Shown here in pieces: positions 12,701 through 22,739 of a DNA stretch of 64,000 nucleotides. Made by a program: the position numbers and the translations under genes. Source of the DNA: Podarcis raffonei (Eukaryota; Chordata; Lepidosauria; Squamata; Lacertidae); assembly GCF_027172205.1 (NCBI RefSeq), contig NC_070614.1, positions 41,035,001-41,099,000 of the forward strand, given 5' to 3'. The stretch's first letter is position 1. Every line of letters begins with the position of its first letter. The notes below the pieces were generated by a model. It ran no database searches. It saw only the letters and a list, made by a program, of their open reading frames with translations, and had not been told where the DNA came from.

Positions 12701-14729
12701 CCACGCTGGCAAAGGTCATCCCACACTGGGGGCAGGCATGCGCCATCTCAGAGGAAGGCAGGACGTCCTCGACAACAGCCGTCCCGTTCTCCAGAGCTTC
12801 CACATCCTGCCTGATAGCCTGGAGGAGATCAGCTTCCTGCGGAAGAAAGATCCCCAGTCTGGGGATCGCCGCCACCTCTATGTCTTCCGTACACGGCAGG
12901 TGGCGCAGCTGATGGAGCTGGAACTCAGCCTCCTCCTCGAAGCTCTCCCCACAGCTGCTGCATGTCAAGCCACCCCCTTGCTCCCGGCCGCGCAGGCGGG
13001 CTGCCCGCAGATGCACGCGGACGTGATTCCGGAGCGCCATGAGGTTGGAGTACTGCTTGGGGCAGATGGAGCACTGGAAGACCCCAGTCTGGTGGGTGTG
13101 GCGGTGGTTCACAAGGCTGCCGCGGTGCCGGTAACTCCTCCCGCAGTCCGTGCACCGGTACGGCCGCTCTTCATCTCCGGCACCTCTTTCCTCCTCTTCC
13201 TTTGGACAGGAGGCTCCTCTCCAGCCTTCTGGCGGCTGTGGATGGCAGTCTCCGGAGTCCCCAGGGCTGTTTTCCAGTCTCGGTGGGCCTGGGAGGCCAG
13301 CTGCCTGCTGGGAGGCCTCTTCTGGAGTTGACGAACCAAGCTTGGACTTGAGGTGGACCCGCAAGTGGTTTTTCAAGGCGGCCAAGTTGTATAGCTGCTT
13401 CGAGCAGACGCTGCAGCTGTACACCCCGGTTTGGTGGCTCTTCTTGTGATTGATGAGGCTCCCCGCGTGCCGGTAAGTCCTGCCACAATCGCCGCAGCGG
13501 AAGGGCCGCTCCTCGAATGCAGCGTAGCTGCCCTCCCCTTTCAAGCTCGCTTCCCAGGCTCCGTTGGAGCCAGGCGCCGGTAGCAATGGACTGCTGCCTT
13601 CCTCCTCATCTTCTTCATCAGCTTCCTCTGGATAGAGGCAGCTGTGCCCCTTCAGCTCCTCATCATTGCCAAAAGCCCCACCGCAGCGGACGCAAAGCTC
13701 CCCGTCCGGGTTGCAGCGCTCGCCGCCCCCTGCTTTGGAAGCGTCTTTCAGGCTGCAGGGGACGCCGTCTCCAAAGTGCGTTGTTCCTGCCGGCGGAGGC
13801 TGGTAGATGTCCAGCTTTGCTGAGGTCTCTATGGAATCCTCCTCCCACACGCCCTGCTCTGAGCCTTCCCAGGCCGGCAGGCTCTCTGCCTGGCTCGGGT
13901 CCTCATCGTGGGCTTTCTGGTGGCTCAGCAGTTCGGAGGGGAGCCGGAAGGCCTTGTGGCAGAAGCGGCACTTGTAGGGCCGGTACTCCGAGTGGAGGCG
14001 AGTGTGGCTCTTGAGAGCCATGAGGTTGGAGAACTCCTTGTGGCACATGCCGCACTGGTACACGCCCAGCGTGTGGCTCTGCTTGTGGTTGGTCAGGCTG
14101 CCAGCGTGCTTGTAGGCTTTGTCGCACTGGTTGCACTTGAAGCGGCGCTCGTCTGCAGCAGCGGCCTGGAGCCCTGCCTCTTCTTCCTCCTCCTCCATCG
14201 GGAGTGGCTCCTCTGCCTCCACTTCCCCCCGGACAGGGAACTCCAGCTGAGAAAAGTCAGCTGGTACCACTGACTCGGCAATGTACTTCTCTAGGTTGCT
14301 CAGCAAGCTCCCGCTGCTGCCTTCCATCCCGGAAAAGGTATCGGCGTCCGACGAAGATGTGTCCTGGCCCCTCTGGAAGGCGTAGCTCCCGCCGTTGCAG
14401 CCCTCTTCCCCCTCCTGGTCCTGGGCGGCACGAGCCAGGCAGTGGTGGCCGGTAAGCTGGGCGAAGGCCCGGAAGCTGCGCCCACAGTCCCGGCACTTAT
14501 AGCGCTTCTCCTCAGTGTGGGTGCGCAGGTGGCTCTTGAGAGCCATGGGGTTGGAGAAGTCCTTGTGGCACAGCAGGCAGCAGAAGAGGCCCACCTCGTG
14601 GGTGCGCCGGTGGTTCACCAGGCTGCCGGCGTGGCGGTAGCTCCGCGGGCACTGCTTGCACTTGTACGGACGTTCCTCCTGCCCGCTGGCGGGCGGCTCG
14701 CAGGTCAGGGCGGCGTCCCCCTCGGCCAT
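9759..14729 (-). CDS. ZNF646: ZNF646, giant single-exon C2H2 zinc-finger protein
   Basis: A single open frame encodes 1656 aa, starting at ATG 14729 (MAEGDAALTCEPP) and ending with TGA at 9759-9761. I count about 34 C2H2 fingers, two or three of them degenerate. Most come as pairs: a first finger of the type Y-(R/K)-H-x-G-S-L-x-N-H-(K/R) and a second of the type F-x-N-L-M-A-L-K-N-H-x-R-x-H, joined by the short linker T/Q-TG. Acidic Glu-rich spacers separate the pairs. Remembered human ZNF646 (about 1830 aa) has the same pair order, including SSLLSNLE-Y-AESVV after finger 3 and GKTYRHGGSLVNHKKIHQ-GD about two thirds along. No KRAB, SCAN or BTB domain is present. It is probably a nuclear DNA-binding regulator; targets are unknown. 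The neighbours PRSS53 and ZNF668 confirm orthology. The exon is GC-rich, so long antisense open frames inside it are shadows. Confidence 0.95.
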   Translation of the reverse strand: MAEGDAALTCEPPASGQEERPYKCKQCPRSYRHAGSLVNHRRTHEVGLFCCLLCHKDFSNPMALKSHLRTHTEEKRYKCRDCGRSFRAFAQLTGHHCLARAAQDQEGEEGCNGGSYAFQRGQDTSSSDADTFSGMEGSSGSLLSNLEKYIAESVVPADFSQLEFPVRGEVEAEEPLPMEEEEEEAGLQAAAADERRFKCNQCDKAYKHAGSLTNHKQSHTLGVYQCGMCHKEFSNLMALKSHTRLHSEYRPYKCRFCHKAFRLPSELLSHQKAHDEDPSQAESLPAWEGSEQGVWEEDSIETSAKLDIYQPPPAGTTHFGDGVPCSLKDASKAGGGERCNPDGELCVRCGGAFGNDEELKGHSCLYPEEADEEDEEEGSSPLLPAPGSNGAWEASLKGEGSYAAFEERPFRCGDCGRTYRHAGSLINHKKSHQTGVYSCSVCSKQLYNLAALKNHLRVHLKSKLGSSTPEEASQQAAGLPGPPRLENSPGDSGDCHPQPPEGWRGASCPKEEEERGAGDEERPYRCTDCGRSYRHRGSLVNHRHTHQTGVFQCSICPKQYSNLMALRNHVRVHLRAARLRGREQGGGLTCSSCGESFEEEAEFQLHQLRHLPCTEDIEVAAIPRLGIFLPQEADLLQAIRQDVEALENGTAVVEDVLPSSEMAHACPQCGMTFASVDGLQNHTLQHRSEGEWSEGMAERPESPIQRLYGCDQCGKSYRHSGSLINHKQTHQTGDFSCSLCGKHFQNVASLKSHLRGHQRPRRGPSGVAVATNEEEDAEDGATVPGALFSGDEFQDTYSILEEGAAVNGWPSKSEAASPLPGDVEVLPYLCEQCGLSFNQVSSLMSHKETHQLGIYQCSLCPKEYPSLLALKNHFHGHTKATASGWGSPGGDGSAEEQPFLCSLCGMIFPSEEDLERHHSLLHEEGEHQGEEQEAVLEREAGERLDRAGDQEEEQLLSHICGYCGQTFDDMASLEEHSEGHQEEKAAALADTSIQLRRAPRLEEEQEPPPPTEAPATAVEPLDNRPYACGQCGKTYRHGGSLVNHKKIHQIGDYQCGFCCRQYPNLSAYRNHLRNHPRCKVNGSVPELRQPDPAGAGGLPVGCEAPKEESLDGRAVAQQKGQDLPNTSSSPLPSPVVEEKSGQEALAAGQSEEKDIQACGVCGEACEGLAGLEAHRALHFDQETGKVEGEENGGPSAEEEGSPLERPFQCDVCERSYKHAGSLINHKQTHKTGLFHCGVCQKQFFNLMALKNHNRTHFETKRYRCPECPKAFRLQKQLASHQRVHRDRKRDLSSSHPPRRSAHAKRAGKGASLAHSLSSAAKRRPDPEERPYRCEECGRTYRHAGSLLNHQKSHKTGHFACSLCSKAYPNLMSLKNHQRIHYEVKRHQCPDCGKAFKWQRQLLRHQRRPHPCGQSSPGQEREGSLAAPQREQGGSSPGEAPPGSFQCQTCPKHFPNRAALRNHSRVHAKKRFQCSECGKPYRASRSLKRHLRRHQSEAAADVAEEKAADPSSSSSCCAEEAASQPPDERPYKCNSCERTYRHAGSLLNHKKAHATGLYRCPTCQKEFHNLLALKNHLHVHTDKRRHRCPRCGKAFRTARRLAAHAKAHGGLKEEGPFSCAVCSKGFSHQLSFQQHLLSHAKDGGYPAARGSAPGDVS

Positions 14730-14870
14730 TGCTCACATAAGAAGGCGGCGCCCTGCCCACTTCTTTAAAGCGGAAGCCCTGGGTGCTCTGGGGCGCAGCA
14801 CGGTCCCATAGTGTGGTCTCGAGGTCCCGTTTTTCTCCCCCAAGAGCTCTGAAGCCAAAACCTATGGATA
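14730..14870 (-). promoter_or_regulatory. ZNF646 5' UTR with possible splice acceptor
   Basis: On the minus strand TTGTATCCATAG|GTTTTGGC near 14864 is a possible acceptor just upstream of the coding start. This would make the coding exon the second or later exon. First exons are probably in the CpG-rich zone at about 21.3-22.3 kb. A minus-strand donor GAG|GTAAGAAAG near 20154 could belong to an intermediate noncoding exon. All of this is inference. Confidence 0.3.
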
Positions 14871-14980
14871 CAAGGCAAGGACAGAATAGATGAGAAAACC
14901 TGGTTGAGGTTCATTGCAACCGGAAAAGTGGGGAAATAGCACATATCCTGCAGATCAGATATGCCTACATCAAACTAGAT

Positions 14981-15543
14981 TGGTGGTTTTCAACCCGTGT
15001 GCCGTGGCACCCTGGGGTGCCTTGAAGGATGGTCAGGGGTGCCACAAGCAACACTGGCCTCTGTCCTACCCTCCTCTGATGCCCTCTCGTATCTCTGCCT
15101 CTGAAAGGCTTGCAAAGCTGTATTTTGCAGCAGCCCTGGCTACAAGCTCCCCAGGCGAATGGTGCCTCTGGGGCTGGCCAGGGGGTGCTGGTTGCCGGGA
15201 GCTGAGGTAGCCTCAGAGTAAGCAAGCAAACGGGTGAGAAAGACGGGTGGTCCACCAGCTCTTGCTGTTGGTAATGGAGGGACAAGTGGGTGGTCGACGG
15301 GCAGGGGAGGCAGCTCAGAGACCAGGGGCAGCAGCTGCAGCTGCCCAGAGGACTCCCCAGGAGAGGAGTGGAGAGGAGGCTGAGGGAACAATCCACAAGG
15401 GAAGGTCTTCGAAAAAGGGTGAGAGGCTGTCAGCTTTACAGGCAAGGGGTGATATAATTGGGCTCCTGAGCCCAAAGGGGGTGCTACAGAAAGGATGTAG
15501 TTCGTCAAGGGAGCCATGGACTCAAAAAGGTTGAAAACCTCTG
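14981..15543. mobile_element. Nonautonomous hAT element, about 560 bp
   Basis: The left end TGGTGGTTTTCAACCC is mirrored by GGTTGAAAACCTCTG at the right end, as in hAT-Charlie termini. Flanks are AACTAGAT (14973-14980) and GCCTAGAT (15544-15551), an 8-bp target duplication with two mismatches. The left part contains GTGCCGTGGCACCCTGGGGT, a small palindrome. No transposase is seen. Confidence 0.65.
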
Positions 15544-15748
15544 GCCTAGATGACTCCTCCCAACCTTCTTTCATTCCCCTTGCCCCGGGAGTTAGTAGCA
15601 CAAGTTGATGCCTTATAGTACATGCTTCTGGGATTTGCCTGGGAAACACGTCTTGGCCCTCCGATTTGCTCTCTGGTGCTGATGGCAGCTGTCATCCCAA
15701 AAAAATCTGGAGGGGCACCGGGTTGGGGAAGACTGCAGTAGTCTACAC

Positions 15749-15800
15749 CAGGGACTGGGAGCCTGTGGTCCTCTAGATGTCGTTGGACAACAACTCCCAT
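15749..15800 (+). repeat. Half of a palindromic hAT MITE
   Basis: CAGGGACTGGGAGCCTG followed by CTAGATGTCGTTGGACAACA and ACTCCCATTCTCCC corresponds to one arm of the MITE family seen at 25347 and 57979. The other arm is missing. Confidence 0.5.
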
Positions 15801-16479
15801 TCTCCCTGCCCATTGGATGGGGTTGAGGGGAGATGGACTTCAAAACATGTGGGTGGGTTCAAGCTGCCCATGCCTGGTCTACACAGATGGCGAGGGGCCA
15901 TTGCTCTGTGGTACCTGCAGAACTACTCTTTCAAAGCAGAAGGTCTCAGCTTCAATTCCCCAATGGCTCCAGTTTTGTGGATTTTGTTTGTTTAAGGATC
16001 TAACAGTATAGGGAAAGATATCCCAAGATCCCAGAGAGTTGCTGCCAATCAGAGCAGACCCCACTGTGGTAGACTGATCAACAGTCAGATCCGGGCACAA
16101 TCAGCCTCCTATGTGCCTAGGCAGGCAGGCCAATGGTCAGACTCAGTGAGACAGCTTAAGAAACACAAGTGATCCATGCTTCAGTGCAAGACTCACTTTG
16201 GCCAGGGCTGATATCAGCACCCAGTGTCCTCAGGCAACTGATAAGGCTGCTCTGGGTCTCCCATTAAAAAAACTAATATTAATCTTCGAGCCCCCACTTT
16301 AATTTCCCAGTACGTCCACCCATAACAGCACCAAGTGACCATTGGGAAACTTAAATGGCTTCCAGGGCGGCCCGCTAATGGGTACTTTTCTCAGGGTCCC
16401 CTCAAATCCAGCACTGGCGTGGCTCAAAATTTCAGAAGAACTTCGCCTTCTGGTGTTATGAATATACAAATTCCTTTAG

Positions 16480-16735
16480 CCATCTGGTCGGCCACTGTGA
16501 GAGAACAGGATGCTGGACTAGATGTGGAATTCCCAGAGATGCACTTGGTGCTATATAGCTGCAGGCAAAAGCTAAAGACACACCTCTTTCCCCTGGCCTT
16601 TGACACCTGAGATGCGTGTTTTTCAGGACCCACCCTATTCCTGTGGCTGGAATTTGTTTTAGCTGAATTTTAAATTGTTGTAACCTGCCAATGGGACCTG
16701 CTGGTGAAGAGCAGGTAATAACAACAAGAAGAATA
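16480..16735 (+). mobile_element. SINE tail plus CR1/L2-type LINE fragment
   Basis: GAGAACAGGATGCTGGACTA is a tail motif shared with 60755-60870. It is followed by GCAGGCAAAAGCTAAAGACA and CACCTCTTTCCCCTGGCCTT, which resemble the end of the reverse-transcriptase frame (a Lys-Thr-x-Leu-Phe motif) of L2/CR1 LINEs. It is degenerate. Confidence 0.45.
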
Positions 16736-17064
16736 GATGTTGGAATAGGTGGTCCAGCAAGGCTCTTCATATGGGTCTAGGTCTGCAAATATACCTTTTA
16801 TTTAACGTTTATTTTCTTACAGGGGAGGAAGGACGCTGCTAGAGGAAACAGAGGACACCATAGGGGACAGAAAGTCTTTGCCTCCATAAGCAGCACAGAA
16901 ACATCAGAGGGTGGCAAAGGGTGGGGATGGGGAACCGACCACCCCCTTCCTCCTTTATTAGCCTGTTTACTTAAAAGGCTTCTCTCTTTTTTTAATCAAA
17001 CCTGGTAACAGGCTACTTTCCATGATAGTCATAAAGAAGGGGGTCTTCTGTGGCCAGTGCAGAA

Positions 17065-17376
17065 ATTTAGTTAGTTAATTAAATTTCTATACCGCTCTTC
17101 ATCTGGGGATCACAGGGCAGTTTATAATACAGTAGTACCTTAGTTCTCGAACCTAATCTGTTCCATGAGTCTGTTTGACTCCCAAAACTGTTCTAAAACC
17201 AAGACACAGTTTCCAATTGGCTGCAGGAGCTTCCTGCACTCAAGCGGAAGCCGCATCAGACGTTCAGCTTCCGAAAAACGTTTGCAAACCGGAACACTCA
17301 CTTCCGGGTTTGCGGCGTCCAAGAGCCCATTTGTTTGGCAACTAAGCCATTTGAGAACCAAGGTATATAGTATACA
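17065..17376. mobile_element. Mariner/Tigger-like MITE inserted in an old LINE tail
   Basis: An old LINE 3' end on the minus strand (TTCTATACCGCTCTTCATC, 17065-17127) is followed by a TA and then CAGTAGTACCTTAGTTCTCG. The far end near 17355-17375 reads GAGAACCAAGGTATATAGTA, an imperfect mirror. TA flanks fit a Tc1/mariner insertion. It contains GC-rich CCGGAACACTCACTTCCGGG, an internal palindrome. Confidence 0.6.
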
Positions 17377-18224
17377 GAAATGGAGGCTAATTTTTTAAAA
17401 TGGCAAATTTTGTGGCCTTCTTTATCGGGCTACTGTAACTTCACGTTCCAGTTATGGAAAGTTATACAAAGAGCAGAATTCAGCATCCTGAAAGCAAAGC
17501 TTTGGACTTTTATTTATTATTAAAATGAATGAAGCCTTTATATTTGAAGGCAGCACACCATTGATTACCAGTTGCTTGAGAAAAGTGTTCCAGTTCAGGA
17601 TTCCTGAAACTCTAGTTTCTGAAACTCCTATTCTTTACACGTTGGCTGCACTTGGATGTCATTGTAAAGCATGGTTTACTGTGACAAAACATAGGTCTCT
17701 TGCACTCCCTTGCCCCTCATTTGTCTAACACGGTCACAAGGAGGAGTTTGCAAACTCTCACTTTTAATTTTCATTAATCAAAGCTTGTTGCACTGTCAAA
17801 GCCTCCCCAAAATGTGGGTTAATTTAACTATGATTTGTTTGGGGAAAAACAGCTTCAGGCCATGGGTAACCACAGTTTAGAATTCAGACAAAACACTAAA
17901 CTATAGTTTTCTGAAAAACAGAAGTGAAAGGTGCTATGAGCATCTTTTGTGGAAAGGCAAGGCATAGGTGTACTCACTCAATCATTTCATGTCTCGATCT
18001 CATCCTCACAACCAAACTGGGGCGGGTAGAGGTGTACAACCATTGGTTATTGTGACAGGGAGGTGGCTGAAAGGAGCATTTGTTTCACATGATGGAAATT
18101 CTTTAGCTCGCCTCCCATCCAGTTAATAAAGGGTCGGGACAGTTGCAGGCAGGAGTTGGCCAAGAGGATTTCTACCATGCTATCCAAAGGCAGCCATTGC
18201 CACCTGATGAAACCCACTGCCGCA
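17377..18224. other. Intergenic DNA with no recognised feature
   Basis: AT-rich sequence with short open frames only. I see no exon, RNA gene or well-preserved repeat. Confidence 0.4.
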
Positions 18225-18358
18225 GTCAGCTCAGTTGCTTAAATTGTGGTGCTGATAATGCCAAGGTTGTGGGTTTGATCCCCATATGGGCCAAGCTGCA
18301 TATTCCTGCATTGCAGCGAGTTGGGACTTCCCTTCCAACTCTACTTCTATGATTCTAT
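18225..18358 (+). mobile_element. tRNA-Ile-derived SINE
   Basis: GTCAGCTCAGTTGCTTAAAT, GCTGATAATGCCAAGGTTG and GGGTTTGATCCCCATATGGG preserve A and B boxes. The body GCTGCATATTCCTGCATTGC and the tail TCTATGATTCTATG follow. Same family as 5109 and 63341. Confidence 0.85.
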
Positions 18359-18854
18359 GTAGAGAGAGAAACTTACCTAGACATTTTTGGAAGAAGAAAG
18401 AAGAGGAAGCCTGGATGTATTCACAGAGAAAAGGGTAGCAATAGCTTTTAGCTGTGAAACAGCTATGTGGAGCCTTCAGGTACAGAGACACACTGCCTTG
18501 GAATTCCACAATAGGGAGAAATCTCCTAATTAGGCTCATGGCCACAGAGGCTGGCCTTCCAGATTGCTTTGGGCAAACCACATTCCAAGGTCTGACATGA
18601 CATCAGGCAAGGGAAAGTTAAAACTGCAGCTAAAGGGAAGAACAGCTGACTTCAAGCCAAGGAATCAAAGGAACATTTTCCCTTTGCAGCCATGTCCTGA
18701 TTGAAGCTGGACAGCAAATCTTCCTTTGCACAGCTTACAAGCCAGGCTACTCCAACTATTTCCCTTGAATTTGTCATCTAATGAGTGACCTCTTAGGGGC
18801 TCATGTGGGGCGGAGGAGGTTAGGATCTGGCCTTCCTGTCTTCACATAACAGAA

Positions 18855-19857
18855 CTATAATAATAATAAATAATAAATAATAAATTTTATTTATATCCCG
18901 CCCTCCCCAGCCGAAGCCGGGCTCAGGGCGGCTAACAACAATAAAACAATACAAAAGTACAACACAAACAACACTCTAAAATCATTCATTATAAAATTAA
19001 TTAAATTCAAGCCACTGGCCACTATTGGGCCAGAGCTCCACGAAGATTGCCGAGGGAGGGAGTCAGGCTGTGCCCTGGCCAAAGGCCTGGCGGAACAGCT
19101 CTGTCTTGCAGGCCCTGCGGAAAGATGTCAAGTCCCGCAGGGCCCTAGTCTCTTGTGACAGAGTGTACCACCAGGTCGGAGCCACAGCCGAAAAAGCCCT
19201 GGCTCTAGTTGAGGCCAGCCTAACTTCTCTGTGGCCTGGGACCTTCAAGATATTTTTATTTGAAGACTGTAAGTTTCTCTGTGGGGCATACCAGGAGAGG
19301 CGGTCCCGTAGGTACGAGGGTCCAAGGCCGTATAGGGCTTTAAAGGTTAAAACCAGCACCTTAAACCTGATCCTGTACTCCACCGGGAGCCAGTGCAGTT
19401 GATATAGCACCGGATGAATGTGATCTCGCAGCGAAGACCCCATAAGGAGTCTCGCTGCAGCATTCTGCACCCGCTGGAGTTTCTGGGTCAGTCTTAAGGG
19501 CAGCCCCACGTAGAGCGAGTTACAATAATCCAGTCTGGAGGTGACCGTCGCGTGGATCACAGTGGCTAGGTCAGGGCGAGAGAGGTAAGGAGCCAACTGC
19601 TTAGCTTGGCGGAGATGGAAAAATGCCGCCTTTGTTATAGCTGCAATCTGCGCCTCCATGGAAAGGGAGGTGTCGAAGATTACACCCAAACTCTTAACGG
19701 ACGGTGCTGGCACTAACTGCGCCCCCGCAAGAGATGGGAGTTGCCCCCCCAATCCCATATCGTCCCGTCCCAGCCACAGGACCTCTGTCTTCGAAGGATT
19801 TAGCTTCAACCGGCTCCCACGTAACCATCCAGCCACAGCTTCCAGACATCTGGACAT
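18855..19857 (-). mobile_element. L2/CR1-clade LINE, 5'-truncated, open C-terminal RT frame
   Basis: A minus-strand frame of 264 codons (19857 to 19063) reads SRCLEAVAGWLRGSRLKLNP and continues with KTEVLWLG, SLGVIFD, RLDYCNSLYVGLP, LQRVQNAAARLL and LHWLPVEYRIRFKVL. These are hallmark motifs of the reverse transcriptase C-terminal part in L2/CR1 LINEs. A short 3' UTR ends in the CCCGCCCTCCCCAGCC signature and a (AATAAT)n tail at 18857-18893. The frame is unbroken, so the copy is recent. The 3' end of the same family recurs inside the SINE at 56429-56692 (ACKTELFR in both). Confidence 0.85.
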
Positions 19858-19929
19858 CTGGATCCAAACAAACAGGCCCTGGCAATCCAGGACTCTATCC
19901 CCATGTCTCTTAGGAAAGTAGTGAGGCTG

Positions 19930-20980
19930 AGCAATGTGCTAGGTGTTTTCCATACCTATGAAAGCAGAATGGTGAAGATGGGAGATTTTACCCAGGGGTG
20001 CAGTAAAGCACGTCAAGCCAAAAACTGCCTTTTAAACATACCTTTCTGCAGACTGCACAAACAGATAAGCTGTTTTTGCAAAAACAAGGATAGGTCACAC
20101 AAAGGTTAAAGTGTAGGACTCCAGACACATTTACAAAGAAGGTTGCTTTCTTACCTCTCAGATCACACTGACCATCCCAGCTGAGCACCGCACTTCTCTA
20201 ACATGAGAAGTAAACAGAAGGCAGGGTATAAAGTCCAGGAGACTAGCATGTTGAACTGTGCTTAAAATAAAAATAATACAAGAGTGGGAAGTAACTTTTC
20301 TAAATTGGGACAGGTAGTTTCACATGGTTTAAGCCACTAAATATATTGCTTGGATTTTCCATAAGGAAAGGGAAATGTACAGATCTTCAGGATGCAGGAG
20401 AGTCTGATTTTCAGTTCAGGACAGATTAACGGAACAAGTACCTTTAGCATACAGGGACTAGTATTCAGACCTCAAAATGTTATGTTCAAGTAAAGATTCC
20501 AGATTCACAATGGGTCTGAATACCAAACTTAAAAGTACAGATGGAAATCTTCAGGCTCTTCACATCAGGTAGTTTCAAGTACTGCAGGTCCCCAGTTGGA
20601 GATATCAATACATTGTTTCATAAGAGTTCAAACCACACGCTCCAGCAGAGAGGCAGCATTTTGTGGGGAGGTTTGACACCTAGATCACCCAGGAGTCAGC
20701 GGAGAGCAGCTAGCATCTGTCTGTATTTACTCCAGGACCTCTAAGGCATGGCGGATGAAAGCTCCCAGGGAGGCTGGACCTGCGAGGTCGCAGAGAGAGG
20801 CAGTGGTCAGCAATTATACTTCAGTAAAGGGAGAAGGCAGCAAACCCCCGGGATTCTGGGTGCAGGCTGCGGATCTGGGGTGCCAGGTCTTCTTCTTCCA
20901 GCTGTAGAGGACAAGCAGAAGAACTCCAGAGTCCACTCAGGATCCAGCCATGAGGTAGAAGAGACGCTCCACGTAGTTGC
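19930..20980. other. No recognised gene; left flank of the CpG-rich zone
   Basis: One strong minus-strand splice donor (GAG|GTAAGAAAG near 20154) stands out and could belong to a noncoding ZNF646 exon. Otherwise nothing is supported. Confidence 0.3.
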
Positions 20981-21157
20981 CTCAGTTTCCTGGAAGACAG
21001 ACGCACACCGTTCTCTTCCTCGTCCTCCCAAGGGGCGATGGGCGAGTTTGCTGGAGGCAAGCGAGGAGAAGCGAAACGTGGGAGGGGAACTCCTGCTGCT
21101 GCCCAGCCCCTTTCCCAGCCCCTCTGGAGCCCCCAAGAGCAAAAGCTGGCCCTTCAG

Positions 21158-21176
21158 GCGCCCCCTACTTCTCCCC
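21158..21176 (-). promoter_or_regulatory. CTCF-type motif, reverse, near bidirectional promoter
   Basis: GGCGCCCCCTACTTCTCC reads GAAGTAGGGGGCGCC on the minus strand, close to the CTCF core (CCANNAGGGGGCGC). It lies at the left margin of the ZNF646/ZNF668 promoter zone. Confidence 0.45.
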
Positions 21177-21289
21177 GAGGCGCCTCACTCGAAGGGGCCG
21201 GCACTCCAGAAAACCTCCTTCCTTGAGAGCCGAGGATTTGGATTTGAAGAAGTCACAGAGACTGGGGCAACAACAAATACTTCCTTTTG

Positions 21290-22560
21290 TTGCTAGGAAA
21301 CAGGAAATGTGCACCCGCCAAAGCTCTCCCCCCGCCAATCAAGATGGGGCTCCACTTCCGGCGAGTTTCTGCCGCCTGCGGTGAAGAGAGGAGAGGTGTA
21401 ACGTCCAAAGTCTTCCCCCTTCAGAACGTGGCACGCGCGCAGAGAGATACTCCCTCGAAAAAGAAATGACAGAGTGATAATTGGGTAAGCAAAAAAAAAG
21501 GAGCTACGCCAAACTGTTGGTCTTCTGTAGGCGCTGAGTGGCATCGCTGTAGAACTCGGCATCTCCGAGATGAAAACTATCTTCAAACTCTGCGCTGGAA
21601 ATTAGCTCGTCGTTACATTACAACGGATACAGCGTACGGCTCTGCACTTTTGGCATCTCTATGAGACTTAACCGGAACTTCCTGTCCAAGTTTCAACGGC
21701 GGTTTCCGCTCTTGCAGTGCAAAGCATAGAGCGGTTTCGTTCGCCATAGAGATTCCTATAGAAGAGTGTCGCCACCGCTGCTGGAGAAGAGAACGCGGAC
21801 ACAAAGCGAGGCTTCGATTTTACAGAAAGTTTCCCGCTCGTGCCTTCCTGGTTTCCCTACGGCCGCCTCATGTGGTGTTACAGAGATACAGGTCCCAACA
21901 ACAATTCCACTCGGAACGTATATTTAGTTCCGTGCTTCCGAAGCCATAAAGACCGCATTGCAAACCTCAGCAAATCTCTTCCCCATTACACCCCTTGCCA
22001 TTCCAGGATGCGTCTCCGGCCAACGCAACTGAAAAGCAGAACGACCCCAAATTTGGAACCAGGGATTTTCTTTTTATAAAAGGAACGGGGTCAAAAGTTA
22101 CCGGGAAACGCCACACTACGCTCGGTGTAACGGCCAAACCCTTCCCCGCCACACTTCCTGTCCGTCACGAAACTTCTCCCCGCTTTTCGATGCCACACTT
22201 CCGGCCCCCGTGCACTCCGAACCCCTTCCCCGCTGCATCCTCTGCCATGCCACACTTCCTGTCCGCTCTCCCACCCCGCCCCGTCCCTTGCAATCCAACG
22301 AAGCTGGTTAAAAGTCCTCAGCCCTGGATATAAAATGCAATTATTTGATTTAGGCTGAAGCGGAGATGGGAGCCGAATCCCTGCCCGGCCTAGTCAACGG
22401 GACTTGGGCTAAGTAGCAATTCCTGCCCTCCCCCCGCGGTCCTCCCCTTTCTGCCTCCGTTTCCTCCGGGGTCCTAGCGCTCCTCCTCTTTCTCCTCCTC
22501 CCGATGGAGTCGCAGACGAAGGAGAAAGCGAATAGACAAAGGATAGAGCAGGTAAGGAGA
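21290..22560. promoter_or_regulatory. CpG-rich probable bidirectional promoter of ZNF646 and ZNF668
   Basis: The zone is CpG-rich and free of interspersed repeats. It holds a CCAAT box (GCCAATCAAGATGGGG near 21333), ETS-type CACTTCCGGC near 21352 and ACCGGAACTTCCTG near 21669, and three spaced GCCACACTTCC(T/G)G units at about 22149, 22192 and 22249. ZNF646 runs left and ZNF668 right. In human these genes are also divergent neighbours, so a shared promoter zone is likely. Start sites are not determinable here. Confidence 0.6.
22504..22551 (+). CDS. ZNF668: Probable first exon of ZNF668, in-frame ATG
   Basis: ATG at 22504 opens 16 codons (MESQTKEKANRQRIEQ) and meets a consensus donor CAG|GTAAGG at 22552. 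Spliced to the acceptor at 26613 it continues in frame through AEASPK into MAEAVEEEE of the main exon. This would add 22 residues. Remembered human ZNF668 starts nearer the main exon ATG, so the exon may be mostly 5' UTR and the upstream start optional. Confidence 0.5.
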
Positions 22561-22739
22561 AAGCAAGAAATGCAGGCTGGGGCAGCCTTCCTGAGCCTTG
22601 ACTTAATGCCTTCTCTCTATTTATTAATGCATTTTTAAAAACGATAAAAAATAATAAAATAAAAAGCAGATCGGTCCTGGTGCATCGCCTGGCGTTGGAC
22701 CCTGCTCCCCCTCCTTGCGCCCAGGCGGCCACCTCCCCT

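Noticed and set aside
9787-14768. Many long open frames on both strands inside the ZNF646 exon (for example 9975-10691 and 11367-12332)
   Set aside because: They are GC-rich shadows of the 1656-codon frame. Their peptides are repetitive by-products of zinc-finger codons and have no splice or family support.
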